This document shows positions 1 through 7,644 of a stretch of DNA of 64,000 nt, piece after piece. Each line of letters begins with the position of its first letter. Position 1 is the stretch's first letter. The stretch is from JBBQXK01 sp038209775. GTDB taxonomy: Bacteria; Pseudomonadota; Alphaproteobacteria; Rhodobacterales; Rhodobacteraceae. The translations under genes and the position numbers were made by a program. The notes below the pieces were generated by a model. It saw only the letters and a list, made by a program, of their open reading frames with translations, searched no databases and was not told the DNA's origin. The stretch covers positions 1-64,000 of the forward strand of contig JBBQXK010000003.1 of the NCBI GenBank assembly GCA_038209775.1, given 5' to 3'.

Positions 1-204
1 CTGGCCAAGGCGGCGTCGGAGGCGCTGGTCTTTTCCGGGGTGGAGGCCGGCGAGATGGACGTGACGTTCATGTCCCGCACCGATCCGGCCGCCGTCAGCA
101 TGGCGCGCGTCGGGCTGCGATTCGAACTGGCCCAGCCCGAGGCGCGCGAGGCCCCTCGCACCGGTCCGGGCCTTGATCCCGAACGTCCGCCCAACCTGCG
201 CTAG
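1..204 (+). CDS. C-terminal end of a protein, possibly SseB family (partial)
   Basis: An open frame enters at the window edge in frame 1 and stops with TAG at 202-204, giving 67 residues of C-terminus. The visible part has an acidic segment with EAGEMDVTF and a proline-rich tail ending PGLDPERPPNLR. From memory, SseB-like proteins in Rhodobacterales end in a similar PGLDP..PPxLR tail and lie near rplM, so this is the best guess. No catalytic motif is visible. That the frame is coding is fairly safe, because it runs unbroken and ends just before a promoter-like region. The family name is not safe. Confidence 0.45.
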   Translation: MAKAASEALVFSGVEAGEMDVTFMSRTDPAAVSMARVGLRFELAQPEAREAPRTGPGLDPERPPNLR

Positions 205-399
205 GGCCCGGATTTACCTGCGTCACGAACGGGTTTTGTTGGGGTATAATAATACCGTTCTCGCAAGTCTTTGTTCTACATCGATTTAATATCCATTCCG
301 TCGCTTGACGGCGCATCAGGCATCGGCGATATACCCCCATCCTTGGCACCGGGGTCCTTTTCCGTTGCCTGGCCCGACATTCCTCATGGGACGCATGAC
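205..399 (+). promoter_or_regulatory. rplM-rpsI leader region with a consensus -10 hexamer
   Basis: The 195 bases before rplM hold no gene. A perfect TATAAT lies at 245-250 in a locally AT-rich stretch (GGGGTATAATAATACC). No good TTGACA is visible 16-18 bases upstream; the best is GTCACG-like at about 222-227. If 245-250 is the -10 element, the rplM mRNA would carry a leader of roughly 140 bases. Ribosomal protein leaders are often sites of feedback control, but no L13-type structure was recognised here. Confidence 0.4.
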
Positions 400-864
400 A
401 TGAAAACCTTTACGGCCACGCCGTCCGACATCGACAAGAAGTGGATCCTGATCGACGCCGAGGGCATCGTTCTGGGTCGTCTTGCGACGATCGTCGCCTC
501 GATCCTGCGGGGCAAGAACAAGCCGACCTTCACGCCGCACATGGACATGGGCGACAACGTGATCGTCATCAATGCCGACAAGATCCAGATGACCGGCAAC
601 AAGCGCGAGGACAAGCGTTACTACTGGCACACCGGCTATCCGGGCGGGATCAAGTTCCGCACCGCGCGTCAGGTGCTGGAGGGTGACCACCCCGAACGTG
701 TGGTGACCAAGGCGGTTGAGCGGATGATTACCCGCAACCGTCTGGGCCGCGTGCAGATGACCAACCTGCGCGTCTATGCCGGGGCCGAGCATCCGCACGA
801 GGCACAGCAGCCCGACGTCATGGACCTCAAGGTCCTGAACCCGAAGAACACGCGGAGCGCCTGA
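400..864 (+). CDS. rplM: 50S ribosomal protein L13
   Basis: 154 residues, about 10 more than the typical bacterial L13. L13 is an early-assembling protein of the large ribosomal subunit that binds 23S rRNA. Hallmarks are the WILIDAEGIVLGRLAT start, the GKNKPTFTPHMDMGD block near residues 47-61, the YYWHTGYPGG segment and the LRVYAGAEHPHEAQQP stretch before the C-terminus. The frame is open upstream to 271, but only the ATG at 400 gives an L13 N-terminus (MKTFTATPSDIDKKW). It is followed after 2 bases by rpsI, the normal L13-S9 operon. Nothing is odd about it. Confidence 0.98.
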   Translation: MKTFTATPSDIDKKWILIDAEGIVLGRLATIVASILRGKNKPTFTPHMDMGDNVIVINADKIQMTGNKREDKRYYWHTGYPGGIKFRTARQVLEGDHPERVVTKAVERMITRNRLGRVQMTNLRVYAGAEHPHEAQQPDVMDLKVLNPKNTRSA

Positions 865-866
865 GC

Positions 867-1361
867 ATGGCCGACATCAAATCCCTTGACGACCTGAAAT
901 CGGCCGTCGCCGCCGCCGCACCCGAGGCCCCCGTGGCCGTAGGTGCGCCCATCCGTGTACAGGTGCGTGATGCGCTTGGCCGGTCCTATGCAACGGGCAA
1001 GCGCAAGAACGCCGTTGCCCGCGTCTGGATCAAGCCCGGCAAGGGCAAGGTCGTGGTCAACGGCAAGACGATGGCGGAATACTTCGCCCGTCCGGTGCTG
1101 CAGATGATCCTGCGCCAGCCCTTCACCATCGCCGGGGTGGAAGGCCAGTTCGACGTGATGGCCACAGTCGCCGGTGGCGGGTTGTCGGGGCAGGCGGGGG
1201 CCGTCAAGCACGGCATCTCGAAGGCCCTGCAACTGTACGAGCCGTCATTGCGCGGTGCCTTGAAGGAGGCCGGTTTCCTGACCCGCGACAGCCGCGTGGT
1301 GGAACGCAAGAAGTACGGCAAGGCCAAGGCGCGCAAGAGCTTCCAGTTCTCCAAGCGCTGA
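867..1361 (+). CDS. rpsI: 30S ribosomal protein S9
   Basis: 164 residues. S9 lies in the head of the small subunit, and its C-terminal tail reaches the P-site tRNA. The core starts at YATGKRKNAVARVW (about residue 41) and includes GGGLSGQAGAVKHGI and the basic C-terminal tail KKYGKAKARKSFQFSKR. Enteric S9 is about 130 residues; the extra N-terminal 35 or so, rich in Ala and Pro, are commonly seen in alphaproteobacteria. It starts 2 bases after rplM and is translated as part of the same operon. A strong terminator follows 19 bases after the stop. Confidence 0.98.
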   Translation: MADIKSLDDLKSAVAAAAPEAPVAVGAPIRVQVRDALGRSYATGKRKNAVARVWIKPGKGKVVVNGKTMAEYFARPVLQMILRQPFTIAGVEGQFDVMATVAGGGLSGQAGAVKHGISKALQLYEPSLRGALKEAGFLTRDSRVVERKKYGKAKARKSFQFSKR

Positions 1362-1380
1362 TCGGTCGGACGAAACACAA

Positions 1381-1415
1381 CGGCAGATGCCCGGATCAGG
1401 GCATCTGCCGTTTTT
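1381..1415 (+). terminator. Rho-independent terminator of rplM-rpsI
   Basis: A perfect 12-bp stem (CGGCAGATGCCC at 1381-1392 pairing with 1399-1410) closes a 6-base loop and is followed by TTTTTG. It starts 19 bases after the rpsI stop codon. This is a textbook intrinsic terminator and could also act on the convergent RTX gene, although the T-run favours the plus strand. Confidence 0.95.
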
Positions 1416-1461
1416 GTTACAATATCAGCGCTGACTTCGGATGTGCGCGCCGGTTGCCGCG

Positions 1462-3069
1462 TCAGATGAAGCTGATTGCATCCAAAAAGTCACTCGGCAC
1501 AAAAGCGCCGCCGACCTGCACGCGTTCAGTCGCGCTAAGCAGGATCACCAGAACACCTGCGCTGGTCACGACGACATTTTCCGCAACGAAATCGGCAACC
1601 GTGCCGGACCAGAACGCGGCATCAATCCGGATCGCCTCGCCCCTCTGGTAGTCTTCGATCACATCCCGACCCGTGCCGACACGGAACACGAAAGTGTCCC
1701 GTCCGACGCCGCCCGAGATCAAGTCATTTCCCGTGCCTCCGTCGATCGTGTCATTGCCGGTTTCGCCGTAGATGAAATCACCTCCGTCGCCGCCAAACAG
1801 CAGATCATTGCCTCTGGTGCTGAAGTTAGAGGCGTCGTCGCCATACAACGTGTCTCTGCCGGCGCCTCCGTACATGGTGTCGTTGCCGACACCACCGGTC
1901 ATGTCGTCATTTTCGGTGCCCCCATCAAGGACATCATTTCCGCTGTAACCGAACAGTCGGTCATTGCCCGCGCCGCCAAGGATCGTATCCCGGTTGTCAC
2001 CGCCATACAGACTGTCGCGGTCCGCCCCACCGTCGATACTGTTTCGCCCCGTTGCGGCCCCGACGATCACGTCGTTCCCGGTGCCGCCTGACAAATTGTG
2101 CCGCCAGACGCCGGTATTGCCCTGGGAGTATCCCTGCAGGTCGATGAAATCGGCACCTTCGTCACCCGAGATGACCGTGTTCATGTACGCAACGGTCTGG
2201 ATCGTGTCGTTCCCCAGGCCGCCATTCACGATCAGCAAAGTCGGTACAACAAGGTCATTGTTGTTGTAGACAAAGATGTCGTCATCGCCCCCGCCGGCGA
2301 CGATTTCCAACCTGCCCGCCCCCATTTCCCATCCCGTCACCGTATCGGCTTCGTCGGTCAGGATAAGGCGGACGGTTTCATTCGCCGCAAAGATATCGCC
2401 AAAGCCCGTCAGGTCTGGCGACTGCGAAGCGAGGTCGGTGCGCCCGAATATATCCTGACTGACTGAAAGGAAATCGCCATAGACGAGATTGGTCCCTGCG
2501 GCAGGGGTGTAGCGCATCACGACACCCGGATCGTTGACAGTACCAGTTGTGCCCCAGTCCACAAATTCGATGGCAGTGGTGACGGTCGTCGCCAGAACCG
2601 CGTTGATCTGGGCAAGATAGTCTGCAGCCGAGGCGGCAGCGTTGGCGGTAAATGCGGCATTGGCCGCAGCGGCAGTCGGTCCGCTGGCCACATTGTTCCA
2701 CGACAGCGTCGGCATCGAAATGCCGAACAGCCGAAAGTAGCCCGAAATCAAACCCTCGTTCTGGCCGGTTGGACCACCGACAATTCCGGTGAAGTTCTGC
2801 GATGCGTCGAACGACGCAGGCACCTCTACACCTGTCTGGTTCCGAAAGAATACATCGACATCGCCGCCCCGAATATCGATGACGCCGGACTGGCCCAATG
2901 TGGTTGTAAACGTGTTCCCGGGGCCGGGGTACGAAACGGTTCCGGTAACCTGCCCGGTTCCATAGAACAGGTTGTTTGCAGTTGCAAAGTTGGTGTTCGG
3001 TGCCAACAGATAGCCCATATCGACGTAGACCCCCGCCGAACTGTCACGATAGTCAAATAAATGCCGCAT
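1462..3069 (-). CDS. RTX-type calcium-binding secreted protein
   Basis: 535 residues. The C-terminal half (about residues 260-470) is a run of nonapeptide repeats of the GGxGxDxxx type, for example GGAGNDRLF, GGVGNDTMY, GGTGNDLIS. Such repeats form calcium-binding beta-rolls in proteins exported by type I secretion. The end (GRDTFVF, then D.IEDYQRGEAIRID) resembles the serralysin C-terminal module that carries the uncleaved secretion signal. The N-terminal half has no recognised catalytic motif, and no HExxH is seen. The ATG at 3069 is preferred over an in-frame TTG at 3087 because GCGGGGAA sits at ribosome-binding distance. No ABC/HlyD/TolC exporter genes are in the window. Base composition looks less GC-rich than its neighbours, compatible with horizontal origin. 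Function beyond secreted calcium binding (adhesin, biofilm, enzyme) is unknown. Confidence 0.85.
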   Translation of the reverse strand: MRHLFDYRDSSAGVYVDMGYLLAPNTNFATANNLFYGTGQVTGTVSYPGPGNTFTTTLGQSGVIDIRGGDVDVFFRNQTGVEVPASFDASQNFTGIVGGPTGQNEGLISGYFRLFGISMPTLSWNNVASGPTAAAANAAFTANAAASAADYLAQINAVLATTVTTAIEFVDWGTTGTVNDPGVVMRYTPAAGTNLVYGDFLSVSQDIFGRTDLASQSPDLTGFGDIFAANETVRLILTDEADTVTGWEMGAGRLEIVAGGGDDDIFVYNNNDLVVPTLLIVNGGLGNDTIQTVAYMNTVISGDEGADFIDLQGYSQGNTGVWRHNLSGGTGNDVIVGAATGRNSIDGGADRDSLYGGDNRDTILGGAGNDRLFGYSGNDVLDGGTENDDMTGGVGNDTMYGGAGRDTLYGDDASNFSTRGNDLLFGGDGGDFIYGETGNDTIDGGTGNDLISGGVGRDTFVFRVGTGRDVIEDYQRGEAIRIDAAFWSGTVADFVAENVVVTSAGVLVILLSATERVQVGGAFVPSDFLDAISFI

Positions 3070-3378
3070 CGATTCCCCGCGTTGCAATTTACTAGCAGCC
3101 TATTGGTCAAGACGACCCTACCCCAAGTCAAGCGACAGCTTGTCGCAACGAATGTTCAATTCGATTTGGTCGCCCGAAATCGCACACTGCACTGTTGCCC
3201 AGCGGTCTGAGTCCGAAGTCCTGGCAGGTTGGTCATCCCACGCGGTGCGGCTGGTACCCTGTTGCAGGACGGACTCGCAACCCGGATGATCTGGCGACGT
3301 TGTCGCCAACGTTGTTGACCCAAGGGCGGCAGCGGGCCAGCGTTCAGGGCAGAGCAGCACAAGATCAAAGGCCCGAAA
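3070..3378. other. Intergenic stretch upstream of the RTX gene
   Basis: About 309 bases with no convincing gene on either strand. On the minus strand TTGACT and TTGACC hexamers (around 3110-3130) precede the RTX gene, but neither has a good -10 partner at 16-18 bases, so no promoter is called. Short open frames here show no recognisable protein features. Confidence 0.3.
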
Positions 3379-3630
3379 ATGGGATACCAGACAGGTTTTC
3401 ACGCCCCCAATGGCGGGCAGTTCCTTGGCTACCGCAAGGCGCGCAGTGGTGCGACCGAGGTTGTCTATGATGACGGCGTCAACCGCCGCGTGGTGTGGCA
3501 GTTGGGCGAGGTGAACGAGGCGCAGTTGTCCGATGCCCTGTCCGAGGCGGTCGTTGCCCTGCGCATCGTACCCGCGCTGATGACCGAGTTGCGCAAGCGC
3601 GCCATTCAGGTTGAGCGGATGGTCGAATAG
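3379..3630 (+). CDS. Small hypothetical protein (83 aa)
   Basis: 83 residues starting MGYQTGFHAPNGGQF, with no signal peptide or membrane segment. The N-terminal half looks like a short beta-rich domain (VVYDDGVNRRVVWQLGEV). The C-terminal half is amphipathic helix (ALSEAVVALRIVPALMTELRKRAIQVERM). AAAGG lies about 7 bases before the ATG as a weak ribosome-binding site. It stands alone between the divergent RTX gene and the transporter operon. Third-position GC looks like real coding sequence, but I do not recognise the family. It could be a small DNA- or protein-binding factor; no function is assigned. Confidence 0.45.
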   Translation: MGYQTGFHAPNGGQFLGYRKARSGATEVVYDDGVNRRVVWQLGEVNEAQLSDALSEAVVALRIVPALMTELRKRAIQVERMVE

Positions 3631-3703
3631 GCACGAGTGCCGTTTTCCTGAGCCATTGCCGCGTTTCGGGGCAGCTTGTCCGCGCCGGGATGCTGTTTCG
3701 GGG

Positions 3704-3726
3704 CCTGACCGCAGTGGTCAGGTCTT
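3704..3726 (+). terminator. Possible terminator hairpin before the ABC operon
   Basis: A perfect 7-bp inverted repeat (CCTGACC at 3704-3710, GGTCAGG at 3716-3722) with a 5-base loop is followed by TCTTT. It lies about 75 bases after the small hypothetical gene and 60 bases before the transporter start. The T-run is short, so termination may be partial. Confidence 0.4.
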
Positions 3727-3787
3727 TCCAGCGTGAATTTCCTGTGCCACAAAACTGTCAAAGCACTTGAAAACGGCAGGGACAGGG

Positions 3788-4693
3788 ATGCAAGGCAGTT
3801 CGGGGTGGGCCAGGTTCCGCCGGTCCGAGGCGGCAAGCGGCCTCTCGATGATCGCTCCACCGGGGATCTACGTGATCCTTTTGCTGGCGGTGCCGCTGTT
3901 CACGGTGCTTCTGACATCTTTCTACACCGATGGTGTGACCGAGACCGGGGCCAAGACGGCGCTGCCGATCCTGACGTTCGAGAATTACCACGAAGTATGG
4001 ACCAAGCCGATCTATCGCGTGCTGATGTGGCGGTCGCTGATGATTTCGCTGTCGGTCACGCTGATCACGGTGCTTCTGGCCTATCCCATCGCGTATTTCG
4101 TCAGCTTTCACGTGGCTCCATCGAAGAAATCGCTGTGGCTGTTCCTGATCACCATTCCGTTCTGGACCAGCTACATTATCCGTGTGTTCCTGTGGAAAGT
4201 GGTGCTTGGCTATAACGGCGTGTTCTCGTCCGGGCTGGAAATCGTCGGCATCACCGATGAGCCGATGTCGTTCCTGACGAACGGTGCGGTCGCGGTGACG
4301 GTGACGCTGGCGCATGCCTATGCGCCGTTTGCCATCCTGCCGATCTTTGTGGCGCTGGAAAAGATCGACCGGTCGTTCCTTGAGGCCGGGCAGGACCTGG
4401 GCGAGTCGAAGTTCTCCACCTTTGTCCGCGTCACGCTGCCCTTGTCGATGGGGGGGGTGATTGCAGCGGTGATGATCGTGTTCATCCCGACGGTCGGCGA
4501 CTATGTGACGCCCGACCTGATGGGTGGCGGCAAGCTCCCGCTGATCGCCAACGCCATCGAGACGCAGATGCTGAAGTTGCAGCACCGCGCACTGGGGTCG
4601 GCCATGGCGGTGTCAGCGATGGGCATTGTGGCGCTGGTCACGGTGCTGTTTCTGGTGCTGAACCGACGGTTCCTTCGGGGGAACGCGCGATGA
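3788..4693 (+). CDS. potB: Polyamine-type ABC transporter permease, PotB family
   Basis: 301 residues and about six membrane segments, the first being YVILLLAVPLFTVLLTSFY. The cytoplasmic EAA loop that docks the ATPase is visible as FLEAGQDLGESKFSTFVRVTLPL (about residues 198-220). The sequence pattern, including VVLGYNGVFSSGLE and VGDYVTPDLMGG, is that of PotB/PotH spermidine-putrescine permeases. The ATG at 3788 is chosen over an in-frame TTG at 3767 because AGGGACAGGG lies directly upstream. It overlaps the next gene by 4 bases, so translation is probably coupled. Substrate is inferred from family only; no periplasmic binding protein gene is adjacent. Confidence 0.88.
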   Translation: MQGSSGWARFRRSEAASGLSMIAPPGIYVILLLAVPLFTVLLTSFYTDGVTETGAKTALPILTFENYHEVWTKPIYRVLMWRSLMISLSVTLITVLLAYPIAYFVSFHVAPSKKSLWLFLITIPFWTSYIIRVFLWKVVLGYNGVFSSGLEIVGITDEPMSFLTNGAVAVTVTLAHAYAPFAILPIFVALEKIDRSFLEAGQDLGESKFSTFVRVTLPLSMGGVIAAVMIVFIPTVGDYVTPDLMGGGKLPLIANAIETQMLKLQHRALGSAMAVSAMGIVALVTVLFLVLNRRFLRGNAR

Positions 4694-5496
4694 AGACGGT
4701 TCAGCGCAAACCCTGGGGCCACCGCGCCTATGCCATCGTGTATCTGTTGTTTCTCTACGCGCCGATCATCCTGTTGCCGATCTTCGCGTTCAACGACAGC
4801 GTCATCCTCGCGTTCCCGCTGGAGGGATTCACCACCAAGTGGTTTGGCGAGATGTGGGCGGATGAACAGATGTTCAACGCGCTGCGGAACTCGGCGACCG
4901 TCGCGTTCACTTCGGCGGCCATCTCCACGATCCTCGGGCTGTTCGCCGCCCGTGCCAGCACAAGGTTCCGGTTTCCGGGCAAGGGGCCGGTCATCGCACT
5001 GGTGATGCTGCCGCTGGTTCTGCCCGAGATGATCCTGGCGATGTCGCTTCTGGTCGCGTTCCTGGCGATTGGCGTCAACCTGTCGCTTCTTACCGTCATC
5101 ATGGGGCATGTGCTGATCACCACCCCCTTCGCCGTGGCGATCCTGACATCGGCGTTCCAGTCGCTGGACCGGTCGCTGGAAGAGGCGGCCTATGATCTGG
5201 GCGAAACGCCGGGTTCGACCTTCCGGCTTATCATCCTGCCCTTGGTGATGCCGGGCATCGTGTCGTCGTTCCTGATCTGCTTTACCGTCAGTCTGGACGA
5301 ATTCATCGTAGCCTATTTCCTGTCGGGCACCGAACCGATGCTGTCTTCCTATATCTACGGCCAGTTCCGGTTTCCCGCCAATGTGCCCAAGGTGATGGCG
5401 CTGGGGACCATTCTGGTTCTGTTGTCCATCCTGCTGCTGGCCATCGCAGAATACTATCGCCGCCGCGGCATCGCCCGGACCGGCGGCAAGGCATGA
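4690..5496 (+). CDS. potC: Polyamine-type ABC transporter permease, PotC family
   Basis: 268 residues with six predicted membrane helices, beginning AYAIVYLLFLYAPIILLPIFAF. The EAA motif is EEAAYDLGETPGSTFRLIILPL (about residues 162-183). LDEFIVAYFLSGTEPMLSSY is characteristic of PotC/PotI, the second permease of spermidine-putrescine importers. The ATG overlaps the potB stop (ATGA). potA follows after 13 bases, so the three genes form one unit. The real substrate may be another cation or amine. Confidence 0.88.
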   Translation: MKTVQRKPWGHRAYAIVYLLFLYAPIILLPIFAFNDSVILAFPLEGFTTKWFGEMWADEQMFNALRNSATVAFTSAAISTILGLFAARASTRFRFPGKGPVIALVMLPLVLPEMILAMSLLVAFLAIGVNLSLLTVIMGHVLITTPFAVAILTSAFQSLDRSLEEAAYDLGETPGSTFRLIILPLVMPGIVSSFLICFTVSLDEFIVAYFLSGTEPMLSSYIYGQFRFPANVPKVMALGTILVLLSILLLAIAEYYRRRGIARTGGKA

Positions 5497-5509
5497 GGAG
5501 CCACCCCCT

Positions 5510-6604
5510 GTGACCGACAAACCCACGATGATCGCGTTTCAGGACGTGCAGAAGTATTACGGTGATTACCACGCCCTGCGGGGGATCACCGCCACGATCA
5601 AGGCGGGTGAGTTCTTTTCCCTGCTAGGGCCATCGGGCTGCGGCAAGACCACGCTGTTGCGCACGATTGCCGGGTTCGAGGACATCAGTTCCGGCGTGGT
5701 GATGATCGACGGCAAGGATATGGCGGGCGTGCCTGCCAACGTGCGGCCAACGAACATGGTGTTCCAGTCCTATGCGATCTTCCCGCACCTGACGGTCGAA
5801 CAGAATGTGGGCTTTGGCCTGCGCCGTGATCCGATGTCGAAAGAGGCCAAGGCCCGCGCGGTTGCCGAGACGTTGGAGATGGTGGGCCTCAAGGGCTATG
5901 GCGCGCGTGCGGCCCATGCCCTGTCGGGTGGTCAGCGACAACGCGTGGCGCTGGCACGCGCGCTGATCCTGAAACCCAAGGTGCTGCTTCTGGATGAACC
6001 CTTGTCCGCGCTGGACAAGAAGATGCGCGAACATATGCAGATGGAACTGATCCGGCTGCAGCGCCTGGTCGGCATCACCTTCATTCTGGTGACGCATGAC
6101 CAGGAAGAGGCGCTGGTCATGTCCGACCGCATCGCGGTGATGTTCGAGGGCGAGATTGCGCAGCTGGCTGACCCCGAAACCCTGTACCGCCGTCCGAACA
6201 GCCGCAAGGTGGCCGATTTCATCGGTACGATGAACTTTCTGCCGGCCAAGATCCTGTCCGACGACGGTGGCCGTGTGGAGGTAGATGCGCAGGGGTTTGG
6301 CCGCCTGACGCTGGACGCCGAACAATGCATGGGCAAGGGCAGTGGGGCCGAGGCCAACATCGGGTTCCGCCCCGAGACGCTGACGATCCTGTTCGAGGGG
6401 CAATCGGCGCAGGACCGCGAAAGCATGGCGACGGTGGCCGAGGTGGTCTATTACGGCGACATGACGTACTATGACCTGCGGCTGGACGGCACCCAGCAGG
6501 ACACCCGCATTTCAATGCGCAATGTCTTTGGCCGCCCGGTGCTGGACATCGGCACGCGGACGCGCGTTGCGTGGTCGCCGGGCGCGCTGGTGCTGTTCCG
6601 CTAG
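5510..6604 (+). CDS. potA: Polyamine-type ABC transporter ATP-binding protein, PotA family
   Basis: 364 residues. Walker A is GPSGCGKTT (about residues 39-47), the signature is LSGGQRQRVALARAL, Walker B is VLLLDEPLSALD, and the switch histidine lies in LVTHDQEEAL. The C-terminal ~120 residues form the TOBE-type regulatory domain usual for PotA. The start is a GTG at 5510 with TGAGGAG 10 bases upstream. It should power the PotB-PotC pore. The operon order permease-permease-ATPase lacks a binding protein gene, so the cassette must use one encoded elsewhere. A repeat element follows directly after the stop codon. Confidence 0.92.
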   Translation: MTDKPTMIAFQDVQKYYGDYHALRGITATIKAGEFFSLLGPSGCGKTTLLRTIAGFEDISSGVVMIDGKDMAGVPANVRPTNMVFQSYAIFPHLTVEQNVGFGLRRDPMSKEAKARAVAETLEMVGLKGYGARAAHALSGGQRQRVALARALILKPKVLLLDEPLSALDKKMREHMQMELIRLQRLVGITFILVTHDQEEALVMSDRIAVMFEGEIAQLADPETLYRRPNSRKVADFIGTMNFLPAKILSDDGGRVEVDAQGFGRLTLDAEQCMGKGSGAEANIGFRPETLTILFEGQSAQDRESMATVAEVVYYGDMTYYDLRLDGTQQDTRISMRNVFGRPVLDIGTRTRVAWSPGALVLFR

Positions 6605-6645
6605 GGGAAGTCTGCCTCCGGCGGGGATATTTGGGCAAAGATGAA
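6605..6645 (+). repeat. Intergenic repeat, type A copy 1 (ATATTT-tail element)
   Basis: A CTGCCTCCGGCGGGG hairpin-like GC block leads into the tail at 6625-6645, which contains ATATTTGGGCAAAGATGAA. The same 21-base tail recurs exactly on the minus strand at 28992-29012. The element follows the potA stop in the same orientation, and its last bases include the ATG used for the next gene. It is related to the type B copies at 14592, 25732, 54871 and 58945, which share the GC-hairpin plus ATATTT plan. Confidence 0.75.
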
Positions 6646-7564
6646 CGCGGAAGGCACGCCGGTTTACCGGCCCATGGCGGCGGCCCTGTGGATGACAGGG
6701 TCGATTGCCGCGTTCACGGCCATGGCCGTGGCAGGGCGGGCCGTTGCGGGCGTGCACGACACGTTCGAGATCATGACCTGGCGGTCGCTGATCGGGTTCT
6801 GCATCGTGCTGGTTGTGGCGCTGTCGCGCGGACGTCTGGGCGAGGTGCGGACCGACCGGCTGCCAAGCCACCTCTTGCGCAACATCGTCCACTTCTCTGG
6901 CCAGAACCTGTGGTTCTATGCACTGACGGTGATCCCGCTGGCGCAGGTCTTTGCGCTTGAGTTCACCTCGCCCCTCTGGGTGATCCTGCTGGCCGCGATG
7001 TTTCTGGGAGAGCGGATCACGGCGGCCAAGGTTCTGGCCGGGGTCTTGGGATTTGCAGGCATCCTTCTGGTGGCGCGCCCGGATTTCGCGGCCATCGACC
7101 CCGGGGTGGTGGCGGCACTGCTGTCGGCGGTCTGTTTTGCGACCACGTCGGTGTTGACCAAGGCCCTGACGCGCAACGAAAGCATCGTGTCGATCCTGTT
7201 CTGGCTGACGCTGATGCAACTGGGCCTCGGGCTGGTTGCGGCGGGCTGGGATGGTGATCTGGCGCTGCCAACAGCGGCGACCTTGCCATGGCTGGTGCTG
7301 ATCGGCATCTGCGGGCTTTGCGCGCATTTCTGCCTGACCAGCGCGTTGTCACTGGCCCCCGCGGGCATCGTGGCCCCCATGGATTTCGCGCGTCTGCCGG
7401 TGATCGCTGTCATCGGCTGGGTCTGGTACGGCGAAAGCGTGGCGGTGGGGGTTGGCCTGGGGGCGGCCCTGATCATTGCGGGGGTCGTGGTGAACCTTGC
7501 GGCGGGCAACCGGGCCGCCTTGCAACAGGCCGAACATCACAAGGGTGTGACGCCGCGTCAGTGA
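6641..7564 (+). CDS. EamA-family drug/metabolite transporter (DMT)
   Basis: 307 residues with ten predicted membrane helices in two five-helix EamA repeats. DMT proteins export amino acids, metabolites or drugs; the substrate cannot be read from sequence. Typical signatures are FTSPLWVILLAAMFLGERIT (end of repeat 1) and the matching YGESVAVGVGLGAALIIAGV near the C-terminus. The ATG at 6641 lies inside the repeat element; an alternative start is the ATG at 6674 (MAAALWMTG). It lies 36 bases after potA and could be co-transcribed if the repeat does not terminate. This is one of four DMT genes in the window. Confidence 0.85.
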   Translation: MNAEGTPVYRPMAAALWMTGSIAAFTAMAVAGRAVAGVHDTFEIMTWRSLIGFCIVLVVALSRGRLGEVRTDRLPSHLLRNIVHFSGQNLWFYALTVIPLAQVFALEFTSPLWVILLAAMFLGERITAAKVLAGVLGFAGILLVARPDFAAIDPGVVAALLSAVCFATTSVLTKALTRNESIVSILFWLTLMQLGLGLVAAGWDGDLALPTAATLPWLVLIGICGLCAHFCLTSALSLAPAGIVAPMDFARLPVIAVIGWVWYGESVAVGVGLGAALIIAGVVVNLAAGNRAALQQAEHHKGVTPRQ

Positions 7565-7644
7565 TTGACCGGCGGCATGATTTCGCCGACGCTTTTTTCA
7601 TCAAGACATAAAGTGTCGCGGGTCGCGTTCGGGGAGGAATCGAC

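Noticed and set aside
271..399. 43-codon N-terminal extension of rplM
   Set aside because: The L13 start at ATG 400 matches the family and the extension has no homology-like features.
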